In this document: piece after piece, positions 1-13,400 of the stretch
Layout: every line of letters begins with the position of its first letter
Position numbering within the stretch: the first letter of the stretch is position 1
Assembly (NCBI GenBank): GCA_029721435.1
Contig: CM056573.1
Span: 153,781,947-153,845,946, forward strand
DNA from: Gymnothorax reevesii
Taxonomy: Eukaryota > Chordata > Actinopteri > Anguilliformes > Muraenidae
Direction: 5' to 3'
Length of the DNA: 64,000 nt
Translations under genes and position numbers: made by a program
Notes under the pieces: generated by a model
Databases searched by the model: none
The model's input: the letters and a program-made list of their open reading frames with translations, nothing else
Told to the model about the DNA's origin: nothing

Positions 1-282
1 GGCAAAGCGCTCTGTAGCTAGCAGGGATGGAAGACAAAGAGGAGAAGCAAATTAGTGGGGAAGGAACATTGATCAGGAAATTAATTCTACGGTACAAGGC
101 TGTTGAGTAGTGGGACTTGCCCATAAAGATTTACTGGGCACCATATTGGTTTCTACAAGTTTTCACTCCAACAGCCTCTCTTGGTTCCATATGCACCCAT
201 TGGTGCGGGCTCATTGTGTTCTCTTTTGTTTCTCATGTTGAATAAATAAGGGATTTGGCCTCTGTCATCTTATATTTATACC
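1..282. other. Left-edge intronic or flanking DNA
   Basis: No exon, repeat end or RNA gene is recognisable. The missing 5' exons of the TBC gene must lie here unseen or, more likely, outside the window, because the first visible TBC exon begins inside the domain. Confidence 0.4.
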
Positions 283-1137
283 TACACTACCAGTCAAAAG
301 TTTTAGGACACCTCAATTTTTTCGAAAGTTATGCAGTTTAATGTCTCATTGTACTCTGGAATGAAAGCATGGACATGATAGAACAAATTAACAATCGAAG
401 TTAAAAAAGAAATCATGAAATCAATTCATAAACCAAAATCTATTTTAAACTTTTACTCAAAGCACCCACCTTTGGCAGATGTAACGGCTGAACGCACTCA
501 AGGCATTTTTTTTTAATAATGGAAATCAAATATTCTTTAGAAAGTTCTTCCCAACTCTGTTGCAGAAGTTCCCATAAATGTGTGGCACTTGTAGGTTGCT
601 TTGCTTTCACTCTTCTGTCCAGTTCATTCTAAACCATCTCAATGGGGTTTAAGTCTGGAGACACGGAGAGTGCTGGCCACTCCATGTTTTCAAGCTTACC
701 ATCTTGTTCTTTTTTCTTAAGGTAGTTCTGGCAGAGCTTGGACTTATGTCTTGGGTCATTATCTTGCTGTTGGATGGACCCCTGACCAACTAGGTACATA
801 CCAGAAGTTACTGCAGGGCGCTGCAGAACACTGTGGTAGCCGTTTTGGTTCAGGGTGCCTTTCACTTTATGAGTCACTGACTCTGGATCCAGGAAAACAG
901 CCCATCATTCCTCCTCCTCCAGGTTTGACAGTTGATGTTTCACACTGAGGAACCATCCTTTCACCTACTCAACGGCGTACAAAAAAACCTGGGTAACGTT
1001 ACCTTTTGTTTAAAACCTCGGCGAGTTCACCATTTACTATTGTACCATTTCAAGCTACTTGTTGGACTGGAACTGCATAATTTTCAATAAAAAACTGGAA
1101 AAATTGGGGTGTCCGTAAACTTTTGACCAGTGGCGTA
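283..1137 (-). mobile_element. Internally deleted Tc1/mariner element
   Basis: Both ends carry matching inverted repeats that start with TA: the left end reads TACACTACCAGTCAAAAG and the complement of the right end reads TACGCCACTGGTCAAAAG. The minus strand between about 877 and 630 keeps the C-terminal half of a Tc1 transposase, with a QQDNDPRHKSK block (second catalytic Asp) and an SPDLNPIE block (catalytic Glu). At 855 bp it is about half the usual Tc1 length and lacks the helix-turn-helix part and first Asp, so it cannot be autonomous. It lies upstream of the first visible TBC exon. Confidence 0.85.
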
Positions 1138-1426
1138 AGTGAAACAGTAAGTCATAAATTACTGCTTGAAAGTTATAAGACATTCGTATCAACTATGTAA
1201 AAAATATCATATTGAAAATGCTTATTTCAATTTCTGTACTTTTCAGTTTGTGAAACCAGATTTTTTGCAGCTTTTAATGAGCATTGGATTATGAAGCCAT
1301 CAGGGAGCCTTGTCTTTCATAGGGGGGCGATTCTTCGGGCAATCACTTTATCTGGAACTAAAGATGAAATGGTTTTTGCGGTGCCCTTCCTTAATGTGCA
1401 TCTTTATGTCTCTTCTGTTAACTCAG

Positions 1427-4400
1427 GGGGAGTTTCCACTTCTGAGCGCGGACACGTCTGGCGTTTCCTGTTTGGCATGTTCCCTTGCAGCTCAACTGCT
1501 CTGGAGCGCCCCTTGCTTCATGAGCAGCTGACAGTCCGGTATCAGGTCATGAAAATGAAGTGGCAGCAGCAGCTTCCTGGCTGCGTGCGCTTGCACCTCA
1601 ACGGCACTGACGGTAGTAGTACTACCTACTTGGGGTTTACGACACGCTGCTTGGCGTGCTTCCTTGTATGTGTCTGTGTGTTTTTTGTTCATTGTGTCTT
1701 TTTCTCTATTTTAGATAATGGTAAAACATCTATTGCTTTTTTTATTGTGCTTATACCCGTTTTCTCTTCAAGCACGTTGTTCTCGTCTTTTTCATAAATA
1801 ATAATTTGATAGCCTCGGCAAGTTAAATGAGCATCTGTTGAAAAAAAAATGTCCATAATAATTGAGAGGCAAGGATCCAATGAAACAATGAGTATTTCTC
1901 GATCTAAAATGATAAAGCTGTTTTGTTGACTGAAAAAAGTTTAAAATCTTGATTATGCTATCTCAGGCCTTTCTGTGTTGACTTGTTTCTTCCTTCTTCA
2001 ATTTTCTGTAGCTGAGCTGGTTGCTGCAGTGACGTACTATGAGCAGAGGAAGAAGGATGAACAGTATCTGCTCCAAGAACAGAGTGAGGATGTCAGTGAA
2101 AGACTGTCCTTCTTGGAACTGCAGGCAAAGGTAAAGCTGTATGAAGATATTTAATATGACAATTAAATGAAAAATACATGTAACAGTTTTAGACACAAAG
2201 GCATCATGTCCTAGTGCTGTGCCACTGAGCAGATTTCCATTGAAAAGAATGGGAGGCTATTTTTTCATGTCGCATCCAGTTTCATAATACATGCATGGGC
2301 CATCCAGACTGTTACCAGCAACAAGCCCGAAAGCTATACTTATCTCTGTATGGGTTTGTGTCAGTGTCCTCTGCAAGAGAAACTTGAAGGCACTATTAAT
2401 GATGAAATTTTGGAGCAACATGCTGTTTGTATTTTGCCTTTAGGTCAAAATATTTTCCGGGGACACCCATGCATATTTCAACAAGACTGTGCAAAAGCTC
2501 ATTCTCATAACAAAAGCATGGCTGTGTAATAAGAGGGTGTGGGTGCTGGACTGTTCTACCTGCAGTACAGACTTGGCCCCAACTGAGAACATAAGGTGCA
2601 TTTTTAAAAGTAAAACGCAAAAACAAAGACCCCATTTTTTGCACGCCTTAAGACTTGTTTGCTGGGACAATGGGATACAATTACACCTGAAATATTTAGT
2701 CCCTTAATGTCTGTTGTCTCCTAGCATTTATTACGTGCTTGGAAAAGGTATGGCAGCATTGCAAATACTTAACTATCCCAACTTTTTTATAATATTTTGC
2801 CAGAATCAAAATTGAAATGTTTATTTTGAAAAATAAAAAAATTATCCAGTGAGAAATTAAATAATCTGTAATCTGTTGTATTAATTTAAACATAATACAA
2901 GTTGAATATAATTTTATGAGATGCTGTTTTCCATTTTAATTTTAATTTAACATACTTCTCCAGCTTTTTTATGATTTGAGGTGGTATTTGGTATCCTGGC
3001 CTTGCTTCGGAGGCTTACCTAGGGATGTGCTGTTGATTAGACATCTTAAACAGAAACATTCTGCTAATTATTAGAAATTATTTGGAATCGCTTTTTAAAT
3101 GCTCTTCTAATTGATATCTCCGTATCATTTTCAGCGATGTTTGCAATATGTTGAATGTGCCTTCAAATAATTTGGCTTTCTGATCATTTTATTTTCTCCT
3201 GCATTTATGTATTGTCTTGTGGATTGTTGGTGCAGGTCATTTATGAGCGGGTCACTTTTGACCTGGAGGAGCTGCAGGAGGCCATTCGGATCATTGACAA
3301 AGATGTCCCACGGACTGACAGGGACTTGGCCTACTACCTGTGAGTCCCCTTAGCTTCTGCTTTTTAGAGGGTTGGCCTAGAATGCACTTCCCAAAAGGTT
3401 ACACCCACACCAGAAGTGGCTGAGCGCTTATTATGATATTCAAACATTCTCAATATCATTGTCAATGTACAAAAGTGGATCTCAACATTGGGTCTGGGGA
3501 CCCCCTATTAATGCTGGTTTTTGTTTCAGCCTCTGTTGCAGTAGTATAATTTAAAATGCTCACAACTTGATTTAATTTGATGCATTTTATATTTTGAATA
3601 GTTCTCTTTCGCAAGCAACATATTGATAGACATATCCATGTATGTCATGTAGTAAGACTTAAAGACCCTTCAACATGTTTTTATTTTTCTATGTTGCTGG
3701 TAATGTTGGGCTATAACATTATCAACAGGTGAAGTCAGCACAGAAAAAACCTGTAAGCTTCAAATTAGGCTGGACAACACAAGTATTTTGTGTTTTTTCA
3801 AAATCATTTGCTTGAACATTATTACATGACATAAAACAACAGGGTTGCGGCTGCTGCTCGTCATTTTCAATTTCAATTCATTGTTGACGAGGAGAAAATT
3901 ATGAGCAGTCGTCATGGTGGCGAGTGTATTAGTTTAATAACAAATAAAAATTCAATGGCAAATAGTGGCTTTGTCTGCCCAGAGCATTCAAGGCTGTTGC
4001 ACCAAAGATGTTTTCTTTAGCCCCATATAGTTTATATTAATGCATAAATAAATAAAATAAAAAAAATAGTTCTTCACTTTGGGCAGTTTATTATGTTACT
4101 GAATGTCCATAAAACAGGACAGCACTTTCATATTGTTTTATCTTCAATGAACAGAGCCAAGAAAGACCAATCTGAGAGGGGTTTAACGGGAAAATGCATC
4201 CAAATGCTGTCTAATTGGCTAACGGGTCTCTGTGGGGTTGAAAAGCTGAATGCTGTTACCAGGCAGTCAGTCATGTGAGAGAGTGCATATTCGCAGATTT
4301 TACAACGTAATATTACCTGTAAAACGGTGAAAGCTGTCATCCCCTCATAATGAACTAGGAAAACAAGGTGTGTAAATTTCTATGTGAGTTACTAGTTACG

Positions 4401-7400
4401 TAAACGTGATTGATATGAGCAGATATGAGCACATCTTTACACGGCATGTATTAGTTTGATCAGTCTCCTACTTAACAATCGCTTGATGCGTACAATCATG
4501 TCATTTGTTGCCATGTTTTCTACCACAGTATGACTGGCGATTTCTGAGCTAACAATATGCAAAACATGGTACTTCCGAGTTAGCTTTAAAGGAACAAGAC
4601 AGTGCTATACAAGATCTGATTCATCATCAATAATGATGAAAACTTTGTATTGACAACAAAGAGTTCCTACTTCCTGCACGGCTGGGTTGGTTTTCTGTGA
4701 ACTCATCGCTGTTAAAATATGTTCAGGCCAGTGCGATTGTTAGCCAGTAAGGTAGTTAGCTGAAGCCTAACTCCACAGTTCTCAAACTCGGTCCTGGGGT
4801 GAACGCTGTGTGCGATGGTTTTTGCTCCAACTGGAATTGCTATCGCAGAATTTTAATGAGCTCCTAGCAATTATTTTTCTTAATGAGTGGCTTATAATGT
4901 TAGAGGGGCGTTTCACTCTTTTTAAACTCTATCATGACTGAAATGGCTGTGCATTCAATGATTTTCAAAAACTCAGTGCAAGTAGCGCAATATGTTAGTA
5001 AAAATAGACTACACCTTATGACCGAATGGACCCCAAGCTTTTGACCAATGACAATATGTGTTAATTTGCTAGGCGTGGTGTTGTAATTATGACTGAATTA
5101 TAAATCCAGTGGCACTTGCTACCCCTGGGGGGCTTTGGGTTTACTAGCTTAGCATCACATGGTGGTTTCGGATAGTACAGTAAACAGAAAGTGGATGAGG
5201 GGGCCAGTACTGAGACTTGTTTGTTGCTGGTATCAGAATTAGTTATTATCTGAGATGTTTAACATTTAAAACTTTTGAGATTACATTTGAGATTTACATT
5301 CCAACGATTCCAGTAAATTGTGCACAAAACATTGAACTCATTGAAAGTTTAATTTGGAATCAGTTAATGGAAATCTTAAAAGTTAAACATTTTAAATAAA
5401 CATTTGACAATTCCACTAATTCTGATTCCAGCAGCACAAAATTTTGAGCTCACCCCAAGTCCAATTTAGCATTTTTTGTCAGGCCTCTCTTTTTCCCTTA
5501 AAGGGCTTGTTCCTTTTTAATTTTGGGATGCCATAAATGGCTGCATTGATAAAAAATTTTTAGGAAAAAAATAAAGAAATTAAGGGTTTAAAGGGATTTC
5601 TATTGCCAGTTTTTTTTTAATAAATTCCATGCTAAATGCTCAAGAAGTTTTAATTTAGCTTTTATGGTCCACAGGGTCCCCATTATTAGAGGTTGGACTT
5701 GAATGGACCCAAAATAATATATATAATTGAAAGTATACTCAACAAAAAAAGTAGAGGACCACTGAGTTTTTTCTTGAACATTTTCTCTTTTTCTGAGCTT
5801 CCCAAGATGCTGTCAAGCTGTGGTGAGAGCATGTGGTGGTCACACAATTTACTGAAATGACTTTGGACATTGTTTAATACTTCAGTGTAATGTTCTTGAC
5901 GTGGTGTAATTTTGGACATCCCTGTAGATGCCCTGTTTTGGAGTATTGAAGTCATCTGATCAAATATTTTAATGCTTTTTTTGTCTTGGATTAACACCAA
6001 TGATGTAACAAAACTGGGGATTTCCTTTCAGTTTTTACATTTCACATACTCGAGTCAAAATCGAGTGTCCCTTAACTTTTTTGTTGACTATATAATGGAG
6101 AGACCTGTTATAACGCAAATATTTGAGGTTTGACCTTGTTCGTGCTGCATGCACTTTGTCCGCTTTGACGGCTTTTCAAAGTTTTATAAAGTCCATGAGT
6201 GACTAATAAAAAATGACGACTATGATAAAGTGAAGATTTTTTTTTACCTTATTTCTCGAGGGAGAAAGTGAAGAATATTCTTTAGAATCCAGGGGGAACC
6301 CTGCATAAAACAGGCTTCACACTTTATGATTTACTTCCTTAAATTGTTTGCTATTTCAACCCTGTGTCCTTGGTTTTGCTGATTACACAGTAAAACGTTC
6401 AGTGTTAAATCAACACTTGAACAGTCTATTTGGATCCATGCGGATCCGCGTGGATACAATTAGACTCTTTTAGTGTTGATTTAGCACTGAATGTTTTGCT
6501 GTGTAGGAACTACCCAGTTCTTCTATTTGATTATTTCCATTTTCATGTCTCTTCATGCAGTTGTTTCCAATACATCTCAAAGTGGATATGGAATGTTTAT
6601 TCTTAATGGCTTTCATGATAATTTCTGACAATCTTTCTGAAACAAAACCCTGCAAACGCAGGCGACCGAGTTTGAGAACCACTGCTGCAGGTCTTTTATA
6701 ATAAGATGGTAATGGCAATTCTGTTGCACTGAATACTACTTGGATTAAAATTGGTTGAATCTTCAAGCAGGAACAAAAATGCTGATTCCTTTTTCTCAGC
6801 CGAATACTTGCCTAGGACATGCATTTTGCAATTTGCTGTTGCATAGATAGGAGCTATGAGCATGGAACAGGAAAACTCAAGGGCACCAGATTAATCATTT
6901 TGGGCTTCTGATATGCTATAAAAATGCAGTAATCCCCATTCATTATGGAGCCAGTTTTTCTTTCCCTGGTGGGTAAAGTTCAAAGTGGAAAATTACAACT
7001 TCTCAGCATTCCCACCGTAGCCCAGTTGGTCTTATTGTTTGCACCACTGTTCCAAAGACAATTACTAAATTGCTGTCCATGTCCTCAGAGCCTTGCTACC
7101 GCTAGCAGCCTAGCAGCTAGGTTTGACCTTCGTCCGTCCGTACGTGTGTTTTCTCAGAAACTATTACAGATAGGACAACCAAAGTTGGTTGCATATGTCA
7201 CACTTCAATGTTTCAGATCAAAAAAATTTTAACATTAGACAAATATAACCCCAGTAAATACAAATTGGAGTTTTTTTTTTTTAATTTCATTTATTAAGGG
7301 AAAAAAGCTATCCAAACTTACCTGGCCCTTTTTTTCTTCTGCCAGAGAAGTTTGTGACTCGCAAGCGGTGACAGCAGTAGGCAACTGGAAGGGGCGATGC

Positions 7401-10400
7401 GACGGCTGAGAGACAGAAAGCTCGGCAAATCATTTTTTTCAGACCGAAGAAAATGATTAATCACACTTCTATCAGAAATATATGGGAAATGAATATTGAA
7501 GAGTTTCAACACCTGGTGGATTTCTTTTACATTTTAATATGCCATACACTTATTTGGAGCATTTTAAGATTACAAAAGTGTAAAAATGCCAGAAAGGTAA
7601 GAATTGCTTTAAGTGTAACAAATATTCAGTAAAAGAAAATCAGGAAGGGAGTAAATACTTTTTCACAGCACTGGATGTGTTGGCAATTTGTGTGACTCAG
7701 TGATCTAGTGGAAAGAACGGGGACCATTAGGTAACCATAGGGTCCCCATCTAAATGCCAATCCTGTCAATATTCTGGTGCCACGACACTATGTAAATAAA
7801 ATTTACTTCATAATTATATGTTCAAGCAAAATTTGTCAGTTTGCACTTTCACTTACATCATGATTTAGTGATTAGCAGCAGGAATTAAATGTCACTTTGG
7901 TGGCAAAGCCTAATTAGTTGCAGAGAATTTTTTTTTTTTGAGTCTTCATCCCCTTTTGGCCCCTTTAACACATCTTGTGAGACCTGGGCTATTGTTTTTC
8001 TACTCATATACATGTATTACCTTGAGAATTTTCTTTTGAGATGAGTGATCAGTCGTGTCATGTCTCCAGATATTTGTCTACTTAACCATGCTATTGTCCC
8101 ATGATGCAATCAAATAGCTTACATCCTGACTTTGAGTACAGTGTGGATTTTGCCCAGCTTATTTGCATACAATTGACTCTGCAACTCAGCGGTAGACTAG
8201 ATGCCGTGATACATTATTAAACTGGTTTGATGACTAAGCACAGCTTCTATCAGCAGGCTCCGGCTGGTTTGGCAACAATTTAAACTGGGGGAAAATATCA
8301 CATCTCCCTCATAACCTTTCTCTGTCGGGCTGTATATCACTTTTAAGATCTTATGTTGGAGTAAGGCCACATCATACCAAGTTCTGCACATCAGAGGAAT
8401 GAAAGATATTCATATGGACTTTCCTTTTGATCTTATTCACCTGAAATGCAATCGAGGGCTATCAGACATTTTTGAGGTGATGGGTTTTCCAAATGATTAA
8501 CTGGTGATACCAATGGTGATTATATATGTCAATACAGTAAATACAGCTTGAAGTGAATAAGTGTGTACTTTTGCTCAAAGTCCTTTTGCCAAATTTGCGG
8601 CCAATGTGACTGCTTTTAGAGTTTCACAAATGTGCTGCATATTTCTGGATATTGTTGTCAATCATGGTCCTGTGAATGTCCCACTCTTTAACCGGCGTAC
8701 TTCTCTTAACAGTTTTGAATCGAGTGTCAATAGTTGTGAATTACCATGTATAAACATTTTGCACCATTCTAATACTGCTAGATCTTCGGAGATATCAAAC
8801 ATGGCTTTTTTTTTGAGCAAAATGTTTTTTATTTTTCCAAGGATCAAAACACAATATCTCTTTTACAATCAGAATTAATATAGAACTCCCTCCCACCCTC
8901 CCTCCCCCTTTGGCAGCTCAATCAAACATGGCATTTTATTTCTAAACCAGGAAATCATTTAGCTTGAAATGTTCTTTTCATTTGCAGTGGAGAAGGCTCT
9001 GCCAACCTTCTGGTCCTAAGGGATATTCTTATCACATATGCAGCTTTTCACCCAGGTAAACTATTTCTTCCCCTTTGCCCTGTGTCTTAACCTCAGTACC
9101 CCGCTTTTTCTTTAGCCCTGGGATGCACTTATTCAAAGTTTTTAGGACAAAATATTTTGTCAGCTGGCCATGAGAATTATACTTGACCAGTGGGTCTGAG
9201 CTTTAAAAAGCTGAGTATTGCTGAAGGCCTGAGAGGGTAGAGCCCTCTGGTGGTCAAAAAAAAGTGTAAAAGACAGAATTGAGGAAGTTGATAATTATTT
9301 CTCTGCTTTGCCATGTTGAGTGACCCACAAATATATGCAGTCATGCCAGGGGCTTTTGAATAAGGAACCTTGAATATATTGGAGCTCAGCTCAGTGTGTA
9401 TGCTTGCTTTCACTCCTTCAGCTTGAGTATTTGCCTGTCTTGTGCTGACCTGGATTGCAGAGGTCAGCTATGCCCAGGGGATGAATGACCTCTGCAGCCG
9501 CTTCTTGGAGGTGCTGGACTGTGAGGTGGACACCTACTGGAGCTTTGCGTGCTACATGGAGAAGTTCTACCGTGACTTCCGAGCAGATGGACTGCACCGA
9601 AAGATCGGTTGGTGTTTTCTGATTTATACTTTTCTTAATTTTTTTAAAATATATGTTCCTGGAGGTGGTTCTTTTCCAACCCTTTCCTTTGGAAGCCAAC
9701 CATAGAGAAATCATGGCTCCTTCATTTGCACAAGATCTCTTTTAGCCAGTAATTCAGGGATCTCTAAATCTTGCTCTCAAATCCGCATTCAGCCCTGGTT
9801 TTCTTTTCTTCCTGCTAATTAACTACTTAACTGAACGGTTATTGCTTTTGATTGGTGAAACAGTCAGTACCCCGATGCCACTTGAAGGGAGGGAGGAGAA
9901 CCCTCAGGACCACGAGCTGGTGATCCCTGCACGAATTAGTGGAAAAGGGTGTGTGAAGGGGGAATGGGACGGAGGCCCAGATGCGACAGAGGATGGGGTT
10001 TCTAAAGGCCACCCACAAAACGTGAGTGACCTCTAAAGGAGAAACGGTAACAGATAGAAGGAACGTAACTCCCAGCGATTCCGCCAATGAAAAACAACCC
10101 TCTTTTGTAAAAGAGACAGACTGAGTGACCACTCCCTTCCGTGAGAACAGGAGCGAACCGATCTGCAAGCAAAGACAGTGCTGCTCCAACTAACAAGACT
10201 TTCTGCAGGACAGAACATACTCTGACGAACGGAAAGATAAATCGGACAGACAACAATAAATAGGAGGGACAAACACCAAATCCTAAACTCTTTCCAGGAG
10301 TTTTCTCCGACTAAACGCTAAAGACTTAGTTGCCTTCGCGAGAGTGACACAAAAGCACAGAACAGCGGAAGACCAGCGTATTAAACAGCCTCTCCACAGC

Positions 10401-13400
10401 TGCAAACAATAACCAATCAACCACCTGATCAGAGAACAGGATCGCCCTCAGGTGGCAAAGAAAAAGCACAGCAGGCAGCAACCCCCCAAACCAAGACAGG
10501 GTGTGCCTGAGGTAATAAAATCGACAGGACAGTAGACATTTAGGAACTGTGCTGGGCTGCCTTGTTTCACACAAAAAATGGAAAAAAAAAAAATTTTAGT
10601 GTGCATATCATGGGACAAACACTAAATTGCTTTAGCCATTATTTACACTTAATATAAATGTAAAATCCATAGGTCAAAGTCTGTGAAAATCATTGTGGGT
10701 CAACCAAAAAATTTGTTTTTAATTGGTAAATTTACTAATTAAAACATTTTTGGCGGCCATTTTAGGGATTTGTTCCCTATGAGTTGTATATCCATATTCT
10801 GCTTGTCTTAGCTGCTTGATTATGCTTCGAAATGCTTTGATGATTAACCCCTTTGCGCAGAATACAAATAATGCCAATATTTCCTGTTATGCCTGAGCCT
10901 ATTTAGGCCTTATAACTCAGTATTTGTGTCACAGAGACTCTGGAAAATTATTCTAATGAAGCAAGACATTTGGTAATTCAGTTACAGAATTATTTAGGAA
11001 TGCAATTTCGGAAGATACAGACGCCGGTGTCTAGATCTGCACAAAGGGCTTAATTTGTTTGTTTGTGTTGAGAAGGATGTCTGTAGGTTTATGATTTCAC
11101 CAGCTGGAGTCTTTCATTTAGAGCTGGAGGCAGAGTTACTGAAGGAGCTGGACCCCCAACTGCACACCCACTTAGTCTCAGACAACATGGACGGGCTCAC
11201 GTTCTGCCACAGGTAGTGCTTACATTGCGCCTACTGTGGCGTACTATGAAGAAGTCCGTAATGCTGCTTTTCAAACCAATTTAAACTGGATTTCATTGGG
11301 ATATTACATATCCCTATTTTTTTTTTAATGTAACGAAAAAGGAGTGCTGTAATTCTATTCGTTTCTATTTGAGCTATTGAGAACGTAAGGTATAACTGGT
11401 TACATAAAGTAATCATTCCTGATGTGAACTACTGCGAGACAGTAGATTAGCCTCAGCTGCCATCTTATTGATTAGCACTGTATAACTCCAGACTGGCCCA
11501 TAAAGTGTGGCAAATTTGTGGATGGTTTGTAAGCATAAGTGGATGGTATGTGAGCTATGCGTTGTGCGGTTCTTAACTGTGCTGCTGTGTGCTCTGCAGT
11601 TGAATGCTGCTGCTGTGTCTTGAGCTGTTTACGCTGAGATACAATGTGCTGTGCTGTTCGACACTGTGCTGTTGTGTGCTGTGATCTTCTATGCTGTGCT
11701 GTCTTGAGCTGTGCTGTTATACAATGCTGCTTTGTGTTGTGCAGTTGCTGTTTCACAGTTTTCCTATGTGCTGAGCTCTTTTATACTGTGCTGTGTTGTT
11801 CAACACTGTGCTGCTGTTTTATGTCCTACTCTACTTTGTGCTCCCAGGTGCTGTGCTGTTCTACACTGTTCTGCATGTTGTGCTGTTCTGCAGTGTTGCT
11901 CTGTTGTACTTTTATGGCCGGTGCTGTGTATGTGCTGTGCTTTTCTACACTATGCTGTTTTGTGTTGTGTTATTTTACAAATTGTGCTGGTTTATGGTGA
12001 GCTATCATGCATTGTGCTGCTCTGTTCTAAGTTAAACACTGCTGTTGTGTGTTGTACAATTCAACACTGCGCTGAGATTTATGGATACTCTGATGCTCTA
12101 CACAATGCTGAGACTTCTAGAAACTGCTTTTCCAGTGTGCTCCCATGTGCTGTGCTGCTCTGAGCTTTGCTGCTTTGCACTATGCTGCAGTGTGCTGTGT
12201 CCAACTGTGCAGATGGCTGCTACTGGGTTTCCAGAGAGAGTTTGAACACAGCGACGCTTTGCGGCTCTTTGAGATCCTGAGCTGTGACCACCTGGAGATT
12301 ATTTCCCAGCAGGTGGAGCGCGCTCATCACAAGGAGAGACTGGCTTGCAAGCTCAGCATGGGTGAGACGCAACTTGGCGCAACATCCCTTTTCCTCTGTT
12401 GGGCCATCATCACATTCGTCTTTTCATCATCATATTGAGCATTTAACAAAAAGGTTGAGGGTAAAATTAGGATTCTTTTATCAAAACAAAAGCTGTCTTT
12501 CTTTTGTTGCAAGAAATAAAAATGATTCAAGCAACATTTTTGGCTGTAATCGATTATGGCGATGTTCTTTTATATGCATGCAACCGCATCATCTTTGAAA
12601 ATGTTACTCTGTGTATCATGCCGCATTTCGATTTATCTCTGATCTGGGTTTCCGAACGCATCATTGTACCTTGTATGAGAAAGTTGGCTGGTCTTCATTG
12701 CACAATAGAAGAGTGGAGCATTGGTAAATATTCCTGTATAAGGCCATCCTGCATGAACTGCCTTTGTATCTATGTTCTCTGCTGACTCCAAAAATATAAG
12801 CAGTTTAAATCTGCATTCTTATGGACACATCATGTTTGCCATCCCTCAAACTTGCTCCGTTTTTGGAAATCAAGCATTCGCTGTTTTCGCTCCCTCCTCT
12901 TGTTCCGGGCTACAGAATTATCTTAAATAATCCGGCTCAGAGCAGGGGCAGATCCGGATGAGGTTGCTATCTGGGTTGACTTTCAAAACTTTGTCCGGGC
13001 TATTTCTCTGTAACCACTTGGGTTAGGAAGTTCATATTGCATATGTGGACTCCCCATGGGGGTAGGTGTGCCTTTTCGAGGCTTCGTTCCAGTGTGACCT
13101 TTGACCTTGCAGCAGTGTCCTTGACTTTCAAAACTTTGTCTGGGCAGCAAAACAGCCTGAGATCATCACACTACCAATACTATGTTTGACTTTTGGTATG
13201 ATGTTCTTATTGTGGTATCCTGTGTTTGCTTTCCATCCAGTGTAATGGGACCCATGTTTTCCAAAAAGTTCCACTTTTGACTCATTAACCACAGACTATA
13301 ATCTGAAAAATGTTTTTTTGGCAAATTTTAGATGAGCTTTTATGTTCTTTATGGTCAGAGGTGGTTTTCCTTGCAGATCCCATAATGGATGCCAACAGAG

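Larger units (their letters stand above)
4779..6678. repeat. Perfect 15-bp inverted repeat pair bounding MITE-rich DNA
   Basis: TTCTCAAACTCGGTC at 4779-4793 is repeated exactly, in inverted orientation, at 6664-6678. The two arms are 1.9 kb apart and enclose two separate MITEs. They may be two copies of one interspersed repeat in opposite orientation, or the ends of one older element that received insertions. I could not identify the family. Confidence 0.5.

Noticed and set aside
1291..1797. A 168-codon open frame
   Set aside because: Only 1427-1612 is a TBC exon in this frame; the rest reads through intron on both sides.
11644..12245. Several overlapping Cys/Leu-rich plus-strand frames
   Set aside because: They are translations of the TGCTG-rich repeat in different phases; only the exon from 12213 codes.
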